NCBI GenBank assembly: GCA_963969365.1
Contig: OZ017760.1
Coordinates: 1-64,000, forward strand
DNA: 64,000 nucleotides
Source: Asterochloris sp. CNOR1
Taxonomy: Eukaryota; Chlorophyta; Trebouxiophyceae; Trebouxiales; Trebouxiaceae
Reading direction: 5' to 3'
Positions 34,201-46,858 of the stretch are shown here, piece after piece. Below the pieces are notes generated by a model. It did no database searches, was not told the DNA's origin, and saw nothing but the letters and a program-made list of their open reading frames with translations. A program made the position numbers and the translations under genes. Numbering within the stretch: the first letter of the stretch is position 1; the number at the start of each line of letters is the position of its first letter.

Positions 34201-37200
34201 TGGCCCCTCGCTCTCACCACTGTCATACAACGTCTGGAGAGAGCAAGGGCCGGCCACTGTTTGGCTGGCACTCCTTGCAAGGCGCCACATACAAGAGCAG
34301 AAAGGAAGTGGAGCAGCTCAGATGCCATCAGTCAACCAGAGGCAACTCCCATGGAGTACCATTGGTGCCCCGTGACCGTAGTGGTTCCCCTGCCTGCTGC
34401 AGCGTGCAGAAGGGAAGCCCCCACCAAGACAGGCCAATGGCGTAAATGTCATTCATGAGGCAGCTCAGCAGGTCGTAGAAGGCCACTGTGGCGCAGCCCA
34501 ACCTTTAGCCCGAAAGTTGCACCCCTCGGACAGCCTATGGAAAAAGAAGTTAGTACTGTTGACGTCACCTGCATTCTCTGACTGCTGTAGCACAACGAGG
34601 TGCTCAAGGGAGCTGCATCTCTGCATTGCACACTAGCATGCTGAGGGCAGGGCAACACCCCTGCCCCCAGCAGACACTGTGCAACGCAGAGCTGCACCTC
34701 TCCTTATCAGGGCCTTCACTTTCCCTCCGCAGACAAGGTGCAATGCACGTCTCTGCGCCATGCACTCTCTGTCATCCTGTGATGTTCTGAGGAGTCAAGA
34801 CAGACTGCTCAAAGCAAGCTCTCCCCTGAGCGTGCTGCATCATGAAGCAGGGCAAGGCTTCTGACACCGCTGAGAACACAAGTATATCACTCCAGTATCT
34901 CAGGCCCCCAGCCTGCAGGAATGCACCAGATGCCCACGCCCTGCTGCACAGCTGTTGCCTGATGCAGCACGCATCAGGAAAATAGTTGAACAGCAGAACT
35001 AAGGCACAGTTCAAGGTTGTGAGAGCTGGAGGCACCAAGACAGTATGGCCACCACTGATGTGTAGCACCAAGCTTGGTGCTACAAATGAGTGCAGACCTC
35101 CTCTGCACTCCAACCTGTAGGTGTCATTGCCCCTTCATGCAATTGCACATGAGTGTCGAGTGAGTAGCCCTGCAGAAGACGGGTATCTTGATGAGAACCA
35201 CATGTGATGCAAATAACCTTGCTCACCAACACATACCTGATGGACATCACACAAGAAATTTTACAATAAATCCCGGTGTGATCATCATGTATTGTTATTC
35301 AGAGCCCAATTGCACCACCTGATCTGCCTCAGCAAGATACCCAGCTTCATCATGATGAAGCTGTCTGCCGCAATTACAGCTCCCTTCAGTGCTGCAACAT
35401 CAACTGATTTCCCTGCTGGGACAATTTTGCCATGTAGCAGTTGCCACCTGTAGCTGAAAAATGCACCTGGACCATCTATGGCACCCCCTTGCTTGCCTGC
35501 TGGGCCCATGTACCTGCTTGAGCTCCTCAAACAGCTACTTGGCACCCAATAGCAACTCATCGCTGAGGCTTGGCCCACATCAGCAGATGCCAGGCCCACA
35601 TCAGCAAGGCGCTCTCACCACTCTCGAACACCCCAGCAGCTTGCTCTGTACGCTATGCATCACCTGGTCACCTGCGCACCCCCTTCCAGCTGCCAGCCCT
35701 ATGAGGCTGTGCCTCACAAAGACTTTGGACGATGCTGCCCCTGAACTTGGTGTACCATACATAGAGTACAACCCTGACCCACCTGCCAGACCCATAAGGG
35801 CATCGTCCAGGGCCTCTGCCCCTAGCTCCCCCACGCTGACCCACTGGTTGAAGCCGTCAGGGCCTCTGAAGCTGCCGGCTTCGTCGGCCGCGGCCTCTGC
35901 CTGCTTCTGGTCATACTCCCGGCGAGCCTCCCAGGCCTTCTGAGTCTGCAGGGCAATAGGGCAGACACTTAAGATTAACTGAAGAGCGTGCATCGCAGAT
36001 GACAAGTATGACCAACAGGCTTGACCCAGCAGGTGTCAGTGTCAGGTAAAGTGAGCTTGCCAGGCGGCTTGGGGGCTGCAGGTGTGGCTTGAGGGCTGGA
36101 AAATGGTGAAGGAGCCTCTGCAGGCAGGAACTGTCAACAGGTACGAGGTCATAACTGTGCTTTGTGTACAGATGGCCTCCTTCAGGGGCATGCGACTCTG
36201 CTGTGCGCAGCGGGGTGCAGCAGAGAGACTTGCACAAAGCATGTGGCAACGTCCCACCCTGCAACACATTGAAATGCAGAGTCAACAGCAGGGATGCTAG
36301 CTGATGAGCAAAATCCTGTTTGTCCCATGGTCAGCTGCTTAGCGTTTCAAATGCTCTGCCAAAGTTCTCGATTGCATCTGCTGGTGCTCACAGTGTTCTG
36401 GTTTGCTGGTCCAACACCTCACAGGATGGCAGGCGGCTGCCTGGCAGGCAGCTGTCTAGAGCCTTGCTTCTCCATTTTGCTCAGGGCCCGTTGCAGTCAG
36501 CGGGGCAAACATGAACAGGCAGCAGGCTGTGGGCCTCGCTCAGAGTCATTGAGCCATCATGTGAGCAGGAGGCAGGGGCTGCACAAAACAGAGTCGTGGG
36601 CAGGGGTCCTCACTGCTCTGCGCTGAAAGGAGGCCTCCTCATCTCGTGCCAGGGTTGCCAGGATGGTCTTGAACCTGTCGGGGTCGATGCTGCTGCCACT
36701 GCTGATGGTGCGCCCCATACCCGGCAGCAGGTCTTTGTAGACCTGCAGCAAAAAGTAGTAGAAGTCAGCTAGCTTGCCTGGGCCGCTGGCCATCAGACAG
36801 GACAGCTGGTGGTCAGCCACCCAGATCCCATGCAGGGAGAGACGAGGAGCTGCTAACAGGCATGCTGCACAAGCACCGCAACGCTGTTTGACAGCTGCAA
36901 AAACGGCAACTCTGACCACGACCACTGCCTGTGTACAGGGACTGCCTACTTGGCAATACAAGTTCTGCCGTCCCTGCTGTCGACCAACCCTCATGGGTCG
37001 GTAACACAGCCAGGTGGGAGGATGCTGCGCTATGGGTGCATCAGCACGGTGTTCTAGGGCTGTGAGGGCTCTCCAGAGGCAGCAGGGTACCAGAGAGATG
37101 CAGGATGACAAAACAGATAAAGTGGGAGCGCACAGTTTGGGGCACGCCACAACGCAGACAGATCCACACTCAGAAGCAGCAGAGGCAGAGGGCAGATCAC

Positions 37201-40200
37201 AAAGACGGTGTGAATGTGTCCCACCAACAGAAGTCGTAAGCATGCATGTGACACAGCTGAGCTTCCGCATGCCAGCCACCAACCCTCAGGGCATCAATGC
37301 ATGCCTTGGGCATGCCCGGTCCCAAGTCAGCTTTTCAATGGGCCCCATCTTGGCAGACTGTCCAGGTCTGAGGGGACTTGGCGTCGTCTGAAGCGCAGCT
37401 GAACCAACAAACCGGCCACCAACAGCAGCCCCACCTTCAGCAGGGTGTCCAGGCCTGAGGGGCGGTCGTAGATCTCCAGGCTGGGGATGTTGGGCAAGAA
37501 GTCGTTGCCGGCCTGCAGACGCAATGGTGGGGGTCATGTCACAGTGTTGGATGCTGAGCAGGGTGCATGCTGGGGATTTTCACTCTTGCTTGCCGCTATA
37601 TAAGACTTGGGATGTGCCTGCAGGTGCAATGAGAGGGGGTCAGGTAACAGTCTGATCACATCATGATATTTTGGAGACGTCCCAGCATGCCAGGTGTCAT
37701 GAGCCACCTGCAGAGAGGAATTGAATGACGACACTTTATGGCTGGCAGTGCCCATGTGAGCAGATTGACTTATCTCTGATGGACAAGCTAACGTGACACA
37801 GCTGTCAGGTCCAGGTCAAGAACACCAGCAGCCATGTCAGCACACTTGGTACCTGTGCCATCAGGCAGCCTCAAGGCGTGTTGCACAGGCAGTGTGGCTT
37901 TGGCAGCCCAGACTCATTGAAGAAGGATGAAAGCTTCCACTCGTGTCTCCAGAACATGGCGCTGAGGGTAGCACTACGTTGCATGTGAGACTCAGCTGGC
38001 CCTATGGCCAATGGAGCCTCTCAGGCAACTCTACACTGTCCTAGCAAGTTTCAGGGCCCTGAAAGATGCTAGATGGCAGGGCAGCACAGCTTGGATGCAT
38101 CTCTGCTTTCACAAAGATACATTGCCATAGCCAAGTTGAACAGTGAATAATGAGACAGCACACCATTGTTATGGTGTGCATGGTGTGCTGCTGCATCTAC
38201 TCAGGCTGCACCACAAATGGACGGTGATATCCTGCACAGTGCTATAAGGCCCAATGGTTCACCAGAGGCTGACCAGGGACATTCCTGCCACTGTTGGACT
38301 TTGGAGCTTTGGTGCAGCCCCACCTGGTCCTTCCTGAGAGTGCAGTGAGCCATTGCAGCTGCCAAGCAGGTTGAGGGCATCGAGCTTCTTGCCCTTGACC
38401 TAGGTAGAGGGCAATGAGCTTCTTGCCCCTGACCTGTTGAGGCGGCTTCAGTATCTTCGGGCAGCTTGCTGGCAGACCGCATGCCACACGTCTGAACGCT
38501 GCTCAGAGGCCCCCGTGCTACCATCAGCCTGCCTGTCAGGTTTGATACCCTGTAAAGACTTGATACCCTGTAATGGAATGTTGAAAGCATGGTTTTTGAG
38601 CAGGAATCTAACACTGCGTTGTGCTTAGGGACCCTGTGGCAAACTGCAGCGATCTAGAAGTGGTGACATTCACTTTGTGACAGTTAGCACTTTTAGGACG
38701 CTGCAATGCGTCAGAGGCCTTCCCCGCACACAATGCTTTCAGCAGCAGATTGTTGCCGGACACTACAGCAAACCTGCAGTCGCCTGGAGGCCATGACGTC
38801 GGCTGCATGTCGGCATGTTGGCATACAGTACAGCAAAGCAGTCAGCAGCTCCACACAGAGGCACCAGGCACTGCAGAGCAGCTCACCGCTTTGCTTGGTG
38901 TGTGTGTGCAGAGCAGCCAAGTGGATTGCTGAGCCCTGACTGCACCTAGGTAGCAAGCAGAGGGGGCCAGCACAGGACTCACAGTAGGGATTGCCATGAC
39001 CATGATGCATAGTGAACCTCAGAAAGAACACTAAGTTCTGACCTGACACACATCCATGCTGTACCATGACATGACCGCCATGCACTGCCCAGGGCTGCAA
39101 GGTCACAGCACAGTGCGGTACAAGACTTAAGGCCCAGGCATACACCAGAGGCTGAGCAGGGACATTCCTGCCACTGCAGGACTTCGGTGCATTGGTGGAG
39201 CCCGTCCAGGTTGCCCATAAAAGTGCAGTGAGACATAACAGCTGCCAGAAAGGTCAAGGGCAAGAGGCGCTTCTTGCCCTTGACCTGTCTGGTAACAGTC
39301 ATGTTCGCCAGATCTCATGACACACGTCTGCATGCTGCTCAGAGTCTACAGTGCCAGCATCTGGCTGACAGTCAGGCTTAGCACCCATGCTGTGATGTTG
39401 AAGAGTGATGTTTGAGCAGGAAGCTGACACCGCAACCCTAAAGAGTTGACAAAAAGTATGCCTTTAGTGGCCTTGAGGCCATGACCTGAGCTGTATACCA
39501 ACATGCTGCATACAGTACGGCAAAGCAGTTTGCTATCAAGCTCTGAAGAGCAGCCAACTGCTTTTCTGAGCCCTGACTGCATCTTGGCATCACAGCAGAG
39601 AGGGCACCTGAGGGCTGCGCGGCCAATCCCAACCAACAGACCAGGTGTACCACTTTTGCGAGGCAGCCAGTGCAACACCAAACTGGTGTTGACATGGGCC
39701 ATCCCTTTGGCTTAATGCCAGCATGTTGGCATACAGTACAGCAGAGCAGTTGTCTGCTGTGCACACACAGCACAGGCACTGCAGAGCAGCCCACTGCTTT
39801 GCTTGGTCTATGTGTGAGAGCAGCCAACTGCTTTGCTGAGCCCTGACTGCGACTTAGCACCAAAGCAGAGAGGGCCACCACAGGTCCCACAGCAGGGACT
39901 GCCATGACCATGATGAAGGGTGAACCATAGACAGCACACCAAGTAATGAGCACTCCAACTAATGAACAAGCGCTCACAAACTCCTGCTATACCCTAAATG
40001 ACCGCTATACGCTGCCCAGTGCTGTGAGGCCCAGTGGTTCACCAGAGGCTGGGCAGGGACATCCCTGCCACTGCTGGACTGCAGTCCAGTGGTGCAGCGC
40101 GTCCTGGGTTGTGACCAAAGTGCAGTGAGGTATAGCAGCTGCCAGACAAGTCAAGGGCAAGAGGTGCTTCTTGCTGGCTTGTGTGGCAGGACTGCCATGT

Positions 40201-43200
40201 CTCAAGCAGCTCGCTGGCAGATCTCATACCACATATCTGAACGCTGCTCAGAGGCCCCACTGCTAGCATCAGCCTGCCCGTCAGGCTTGACATCCTGTGA
40301 TGGACTGTTGAAACGTGACAGTTGAGCAGGAAGCTGACGCTGCAACCCAAGTAGTTGACAATCTGAAACGCTGCAATGCACCAGACATGGTTCCCAGTCA
40401 CAATGCTTGTAGCAGCAAGGTGTTGCGGGCACACTCCAGCAAGCCTTTAGTGGCCTGCCATGACTCAAGTTGCATGCCAACATGTTGCATACAGTACAGC
40501 TAGCAGTAGGCTGCTGAGTGAGCTTGGTCTGTGTGTACTCTCAGAGCAAGCTCTGAAGAGCAGCCAACTGCTTTGCTGAGCCCTGACCGCATCTTGGCAC
40601 CAAAACACAGAGGGCACCTGAGGGCTGCACTGCCAATGCCAACAAATGGAACAGATGGCGTATATCTACAGGGTGGCTACTGCAGCTGTGGTCAGACATG
40701 CAGCATTCAAGGAATACCCATGAGGCCCCAGAGCTAGAGAGGCTTCCACTGCCATTCCCAGTCTTCAAGGGAGCCACTTGCAGCCTGCACATTGGTGGGC
40801 GGTGCGGAGATCAGGTAACATGGCCTTCCCTCACCCTCATCACCGGTGCAGGTCTAGGAGAGTCCCTGTCTGAGACCAACTGGTTACCAATGCGACAGGT
40901 GCCCACATGGTGCCCAGTGAGCTGCTACTTGACTGCCATCTTGCCTCTTGCCAGGTTGAACACAGCGCAGGTTAACACATGCCTTAGCTGCACAATGCAA
41001 GCCTGTTCGCAAAGCAGGTCCAGGTCCAACACTGCTTTGCAGAAGGCATGCGTTGTGCAGCTTTGGCATGTCACCTGAAAGGGCACATCTGCAATGTGGA
41101 AAGACGTGTGCTGACACTGACATTTGAGACGTGTGCTGACACCATCAGCTCCATTGCGTCTTGCTGTCTCCTGTGATGAAGAGATAAGATGCTATGGAGT
41201 TGAGTGGTGTCACGTCACCTGAGCAGGTCACCTGAGCAAAAGAGGAGGCCTTCGGTGGCCTGGAGGCTCATGACATCAATATCATGCTGACACACAGACC
41301 ATGCACTGCCAAACAGCCACCTGAAAAATCCAGCTCCAGTGCTGCTTTGCACTGGCCTGCATAAGGCAGTTGTGGCTTGTCGCCTGACAGGGCAGATTTT
41401 CATTGCCTAGAGACATGTGCTGACGCAGAACCTGACACCTTACAACTCCATTCGTGCCGTCTTTTGTGATGGAAACGGCAAGACGCTATGGAGTCGAGTG
41501 GTGTCCTGTCACCTGAGCAGGTCACCTGAGCAGGAGGGACTACTGGTGCTAAAGCAGCACCCCACTAACTCGTTACGCTTGAGCGTGCAGGGAGTCCAAG
41601 CGCGGACTGCCTGGCGCAGCATCTCAGAACTGGGGGGCCCTGGGCTGCAGTCTTGGCCGCAGCCTCGCCAGATGCAAGAGCGCTGTGCGGGTTAGGTCCC
41701 AGCAGGTGGCAGCCCTGACACATTCAGGCTGCGTCGAGGCTTTGAGGTATTGCCACTCCTGACAAGTCGAAACGGACATGTGAGGGGTGGTGCGGCTTTG
41801 CGTGTATCACGCACATGACTGTGTGAGCACAGCAGCATGGCATGGACGTCAGGCTAACGTGCATCTGCCTGACAATTATTGCATGCTGATGCGACTGCTG
41901 TGCTCACACAGTCATGCATGCACCACCTGACCTGGCATGGTCCAGCCAGAGGAGCAGGCAGGGGTTCCCGACTTGTCTCTTCAAAGTCCCCAGCAGGCAA
42001 CTGAGACTTGTGGACTGCAGGCAGTGTGGAGTCCCAACAAAGCAGACTGGAGGTTGAGCGGCAGAAGCAGAGCTCAAGGCGCATGTCTGACGCTCCCAGT
42101 CTCTGCAATATGCTCCCAGTCTCTGCCGTATATGCTCCCAGCCTTTGAAACGAGACCTCTACGACAGCCGCAACATGCTCTGGTACTTGTACTGAGCCCC
42201 TACCACCAGATTCCATTGTCAGAGGCCACGACAGCTTGCAGCAGCTGAGCAGTAGCTTGGCCCCGCTGCAGGCAAAGCACCCAGCCCTAGTGTGGGTGCC
42301 CTTTCCTCTGAAAGCAGACAGCAGCAAGGCAAGGACTGACTGATCTCTAAGATGCCAGCATACCATAGGTCCCCCCTCCACCAATGGTGGAAAGACCCAA
42401 ACAGACAGATAGACACGATTGACTTGACTGCAGTCGATTGCCCATCAAGGGAGGTACGTCTTGAGCTGGTCAAAGGTCTTACAAGGACGCAATACCCTTC
42501 TCCTCCCCCTGATGCGACCAGCAGCAGAATCCGCAGTCCCCTGCTTGACCTGCTGTGAAGTCAAGAAAGGGACATGCCTGAAGAGACAGGAGGAAAGGTT
42601 CCATCATTTTGCCATGCATACTCCCCTCCAAAAGCCCAGGCCCAGCCATGCTCACCAGAAAGGTCAGCAGCACAAAGTCCTGCAGGATGGCCTCGAACTC
42701 AAGACTGTTCTTCTTCTTGCCCACGCGGCCGCCCGCTGGCTGTGTGGCAGAGGGGAGGCACTCGTCCCCAAAGGTGTTGACCCCCCAGTCCTGGTCAAAG
42801 TTGCCGGCAAAGACGGGGGAGGACGGCTCCAGCACGTCCCTGAACTCATGCTTCAGGTACTCTCGTAGGACTCCTATGTTCAGGAAGCACAGGGGCTGCG
42901 CTGCGGCCTGCAGGCAGCAGGAGAACCAGTCTTAACCCAGGCTGTAGGTGTTGTAGGACAAAAACACTGCAGCCTGCAAGGAAAGTCTTCAGCAGATCTG
43001 AGGAAGTGTCCCTGGTATTCATGCAGAGCTCACACCTTCAGGAGGCACAGAAGCTGAGCGGCACATGATAGGAACTACTGGGTTAGGTTTCAGGATGTAG
43101 GGGGAGGCGCATCCCAGCTTGCCATACCTGTGCAGGACTTGCGCAGATTGCGTGCAAGGTTGTCATGCTGCACTGCTTCCTGCATCGTCCAGAAGCAACA

Positions 43201-46200
43201 GCAGATTGTCTGTATGTAAGCCGAAGATACCTGCAGCCAGGCAGCTCTGCCTGCAGCCAGCTAGATGCAGTGCAGCAGACCTCACTCTGCGCAAGCAGCA
43301 GGCACTGCTGTCTGCCTTCCAGCAGCAATGCCTGGACGCTTCCCTGTGCGGTGCAGCAGACTTAGGCCCAAGCATGGCCTTGGTGCAGAGCACACTTGGT
43401 GATCACCCACGTGGTCAGGAAACACCATTGTCCACGAAAATATGGAGTCAGAGTCAAACAGGACGTCAGCCCCCATCTCTGCAACAAACGCCTTCAGCAG
43501 GCTGTGTGCTGCATGCACATCTGCGCAGCATGCCACAGCCCCGTGCAGGCCTTTCAGCGGCGCCTTGTAGGGTACAGCGACTTTGCGCGGCCCACATTTT
43601 AAGGCATGACTCACTGCCGACCAGGTGGCTGAGTTGACGTCGGCACCCGTCTCTGTGATGTGTGCTTCCAGGGAGGTCACCTCGCGCAGGATGCGGAAGT
43701 GGGGCTCCCGCGTCAGCAGGCCCAGAAGGATCAAGTCTGCGTCCTGCAGCCACCACAACAAACAAGCATATGACTGGTTACACTGTACAGGTGCAAGGCA
43801 GCAAGCCACCTGAATCCGCTTTGCATTTGCATTTGTTGCATGCGCGCGAATGGTGAGGGGATGTCAGTGACAGACAGGCTCTGCAGACTGAGGTCTTGAG
43901 GGCAAGAAGCGATGAAGTTCTGTCAGCCTGAACAGCTCAGGGCAGTGTCAGGCAGGCAGGCAGGCTGTACGGCAGGTCGTGGGTTGGCAGGCTGGCAATC
44001 TGTAAGGTTGGGCTTGAGCTGTGTGAATCCATTCTGTCTGGCTGCCAACATTTCACGGCATGTCAGCCACTAAGAGCTTGGCACCCTGGGCCCAGATTCA
44101 CGCCCAGACGAGTCCCCGCCACCCCCCACCTGGCCATAGATGATGTGGCGGGTGTTGGGGTCGTACTCTGGGCGTGTGCGCTGCTGCCGAATGAAGCGCA
44201 TGATCTTGTGTTCCCCTTCGCCGGGCTCGTTGGCGTCAGATACGATGATCTGCAGAATGCAGAGTCAGGCAGGTTGAGACCAAGTCAGAGTTTGTGCGCT
44301 GTCCTGCGTCAGGCCTGCTGGCAGGCAATCGACCTGCCGTGCAGGGAATGGCAGGGGTTGCAGGTTTGATGCCTGCAGCACAGACCTTGTGCCCAGGCCT
44401 GGCCTGCAACGATCTTGATTGACAGGACAAGCCTGGTGTGCTCAACTCCCCACCCCTGCACATGACCCTGGCCACCCACCGAGAGGTGCCTCCAACCCTC
44501 GTCGTTGACCAGCTTGATCGCAAAGAAGCGGCGCATCTCTGTGGCCAGGCGGGCCATGAACTCGGTGCCTGGAGTGATGATGTTGCTGTCAAAGTCGGGC
44601 AGGGCAGGGATGTCCAGCTTCCCGCCAGCCTGCCCCTCCATCTCGCGCCGTACCTGTGGGCAACAGAAGGCAAGGGTCCAAGAACAGCTTGGAAGGTGAG
44701 GGAAAGGGTGAATTTAGAGCACCTATTCTGCCCCTGCGTCTCCCCGCGTTTGCCACACCTGTGGACACCAGATAAGTTGTGGCGACGGCAGGTCTTTCCG
44801 CAGCCTGCTCGCCTGCTGCTGTATCACCCACAGCACCTGCAAGAGCCAGGCAGCAGTCTCACCTCTCAAGTGCCAAGTTGCGGCTGCCAGACCCATCTGC
44901 TGGGAGCCGCCACCCATTGAGGCCTCCTGATCCTTCCTCATTGCCTCACCATGGGGAATGCATATGCACCAGTGCAGATGCCTGAGACCTTAGAAGGGCA
45001 GCTGCGCTCACAGCATGCCACAGGCCCCCCTGCCAGACCAATCTGCTGCCACCTGCCAGACTGATAGGTTGCAGGACGCCCCTCACCGTGGCCTCCAAGC
45101 TCTTCCGCTGTGCTTCGAGGTGGGCAGCCATGAAACGCCGCGTCCGCTGCTGCGCCATCTTGGCCAGGGGGGCCACCCCGTCGATCGCCATCATCACCAG
45201 CCTCTGAGGCCTGCACAGCAGCCATGAATGCAGCACAGTCAGTGATGACTCCATAAAGCCAGCTCAAGGAGAGGTACAAAACATTTGGGCCAGGCATTAC
45301 CAGCAGCTTGGGCCTGCAGGGCAGTTATGTGCAGCGCACTCAAAAGCAGCAGCCACAGCCATGTCATGCATGCAGCAGTCTCAGCGCCAAGCAGAGCGCC
45401 AAGAGGCAAGCTAGCCGAACTTGGGTCAAGTACATGGCTGCTCGAAAAGGCCTCTGGGGCCTGCAATGCGTCCATGCATGCAGCAAAGTTAATAGCGACC
45501 ATCAAGCTCCCAGCAGACGTGGGCAATGGTTGAGGTGAGCCCCACCAGCAAAGAGGTCTGCAGGGCAGTAGTCTTGCCATGTGTTTCAGATCAGCCCAAG
45601 CAGAGGTGGGTCTCCCTTGAGCCGTCACCACATTGCCAGGCCTGCCGGCCCCAGGGCAGCCATGCGCAGCAGACCCAGCGGCAGCAGCCACTTACGTAGT
45701 TCAAGCCAGCTCAAACGCCTTATTGAGCAACGTATGACCACCCATGGGGACCCAATTGCGGCAGAGTGTGACAACCTGAGTATGTCGAAGCAGGGCATGC
45801 TGGCTGCCTGCAGCACTAGCCGTTGTGGCCTGCAGGTGCACAAGGCAGGGCCTCTGCATGCCCCAAACATGCAGTACATGACCGCCGACGTGGCTTGCCG
45901 AAGACTGCAACTAGGCGCCCAGTCAGTATTCACGCAGCTTAGAGCAAAAGGGCCCTGCTGACCAGCCCACGTGTAGAATCCTGAGAGGGGGGTCCAGGCA
46001 GGCCTCTATCAGACCAGTTCCCACTGCTTAGAGTCATGCAGCAGGCCTGCCTGCATGTGGGCTCGGGGCAGCCTCATGACTCAGGTAGCTGCTATGGACC
46101 CCGCTGGCCCACCTGCCCATTTGAAAGAGGGCTGTCAGGAAGCGATATTGTCTCAGCAGGCCCAGCACTGACAAATCGAGCAGAGCCACCCTGCTGGTCA

Positions 46201-46858
46201 GCCCACCTGCAGACTTTGAAGAGGCGCTCCAAGTAGGCGTGCATCTCCTCAAACATCTCCCCTTCTGAGGTGAAGGCCTCATCTCGCCAGGCTGGGTGAG
46301 TGCAGGCGTGGATGATATGGTTGGCATCTGCAGGCACCAGGCAACCATTCTCAGCTGGTCACTTGCTGGTGCAACAGCCCAAAGGCCAGCAACCGCCAGA
46401 AGCTGTGTGAGATACCTGTATGGGGCAGCAATGTAGAACCACATTCAACCCATGAGAGGCCACCACTCACAGTTCATCTGCCTGTCAGCTGAGGGTGACA
46501 CAAGCCCAAGTAGCAACCAAGCAGAGATCAGCTTAAAGCCCACATGCAGCCCCAACATCTGATGAGCAGTGCTAAAAAGGCAGCAGCTAATCGTGTCTCA
46601 GAACCCACAAACCCAGGTCAGCCACCAGCAGCTCTGCGTTTGAGGTGGGTGCAGGAACGCAGCAGAGATGCACCAGCATGGATCCTGCCAAGAAGGTAGG
46701 CCTGGCTGCTTGGCAGGGCTGCAGGGCAGCTGCTCACCAATGTAGAGGTTGTCGCAGGCCTGCTCATCATCCCTGAGCCCATCCTCAGCTCTGTCAATCT
46801 GCTGCACAATGAGCGGGTATTTGCGGCGCAGCCAGGCAAACAGCCCTGGCACCCCCAT
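22229..46858 (-). CDS. XRN-family 5'-3' exoribonuclease
   Basis: Exons: 46858-46738, 46327-46207, 45210-45087, 44653-44480, 44249-44130, 43743-43681, 42907-42656, 37512-37435, 36742-36614, 35945-35783, 29695-29498, 28713-28613, 28107-27989, 27178-26981, 26604-26442, 26252-26157, 25991-25759, 25069-24395, 23809-23655 and 22438-22229. All joins keep phase. The enzyme degrades 5'-monophosphate RNA processively. The start [17 protein letters not shown] is diagnostic. Catalytic-core acidic motifs are all present: [66 protein letters not shown] and [14 protein letters not shown]. The second conserved region shows [34 protein letters not shown] and KLPFAEVK. After that comes an Ala/Ser/Glu-rich tail. 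The last resolved exon does not contain a stop. Alternatively reading through the 25069 exon ends at a TGA at 24391, giving 1043 residues. No CCHC zinc knuckle was seen between DADL and the next block. Confidence 0.93.
22715..22745 (-). repeat. Echo of XRN exon 22438 acceptor
   Basis: GCAAGCGGACCTCTGCA on the plus strand repeats the acceptor and first codons of the exon at 22438-22229 (GCAAAGCGGACCTCTGCAG at 22426-22444), about 290 bases upstream in the minus-strand gene. The rest of the copy is not recognisable. Confidence 0.5.
23370..23650 (-). repeat. Four decayed copies of the 3' end of XRN exon 23809-23655
   Basis: The exon's 3' end and donor read on the plus strand as GCTCACCTGGGGGCAAGTCT then AGGTGCTCAGGTGGAGGAGT. 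Diverged versions (CACCTGGG..., CAGATGCTCAGGCAAAGCAG, AAGCTCGTCAG) recur near 23565, 23480, 23425 and 23385, each about 45-90 bases apart and all in the intron 3' of the exon. This is a small decayed tandem array seeded by an exon end plus its splice donor. Confidence 0.7.
25181..25340. repeat. 80-bp tandem duplication in an XRN intron
   Basis: Two copies, starting with GTTGGTGATGTA at 25184 and 25264, share GTTGGTGATGTA, CCT(T/C)CT(G/A)GGGGAGGCGCC and AAATGGCCATC. They lie in the 689-bp intron between 25758 and 25070. No coding content was recognised. Confidence 0.8.
28820..28855 (-). repeat. Echo of XRN exon 28713 acceptor
   Basis: The sequence around the acceptor of exon 28713-28613 (TCAACACCTTCGCCTGCATGAG on the plus strand, 28701-28722) recurs as TCAACACCCTTGCCTGCATGAG at 28823-28844, about 120 bases upstream in the intron. 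A weaker match (CCTGCCCGCATGAG) is near 28995. Confidence 0.6.
30890..33085. repeat. Tandem ~280-bp repeats in the 6.1-kb XRN intron
   Basis: A block containing AAGGGGCCCTGAGGGC(A)GACTGCAG, CTCTGCAACAGGTC, GACCCCTTTGTA and AGGGGCTGCACTCTGCACT is repeated. Its key motif sits near 31022, 31297, 31625, 31898 and 33053, giving spacings of about 274, 328 and 273 bases, plus an isolated copy 1.15 kb further on. All lie in the intron 35782-29696 of the exoribonuclease gene. Copies differ by many substitutions, so the array is old. Confidence 0.75.
32760..33605 (+). repeat. Duplicated segment with coiled-coil-like plus-strand reading frame relics
   Basis: Three diverged copies begin with CTTGAGCAGCAAGAA or similar at about 32770, 33250 and 33450. 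Copy one translates on the plus strand as [19 protein letters not shown], and copy three as LVQHLR[18 protein letters not shown], i.e. a heptad-like coiled-coil stretch with a stop. This looks like decayed coding sequence antisense to the host gene. Its source gene is not in the window as far as could be seen. Confidence 0.45.
38160..40760. repeat. Three tandem ~890-bp repeats in the 5.1-kb XRN intron
   Basis: The motif CCAGAGGCTGACCAGGGACATTCCTGCCACTG recurs near 38260, 39145 and 40042. GCTGGCAGA(C/T)C(G/T)CATNCCACA with CTGAACGCTGCTCAGAG recurs near 38470, 39315 and 40212, and GCATACAGTACAGCAAAGCAG recurs near 38822, 39507, 39728 and 40487. The unit is therefore about 885-895 bases, present three times, with extra internal duplications (for example GAGCTTCTTGCCC twice in copy one). 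It fills half of the intron 42655-37513 between the exons ending VLLTFL and starting AGNDFLP. Confidence 0.85.
41080..41570. repeat. Two ~290-bp repeats in the same XRN intron
   Basis: CTATGGAGT(T/C)GAGTGGTGTC followed by GTCACCTGAGCAGGTCACCTGAGCA occurs at about 41190 and 41483, and (C/T)TGACAC...CTCCATT(G)CGTC precedes each. The duplicated GTCACCTGAGCAG inside each copy shows a further level of tandem repetition. Confidence 0.8.

Noticed and set aside
43163-43640. Plus-strand frames of up to 172 codons inside an XRN intron
   Set aside because: The flanking exons 43743-43681 and 42907-42656 join directly in phase with conserved XRN sequence. The frame has no recognisable content.
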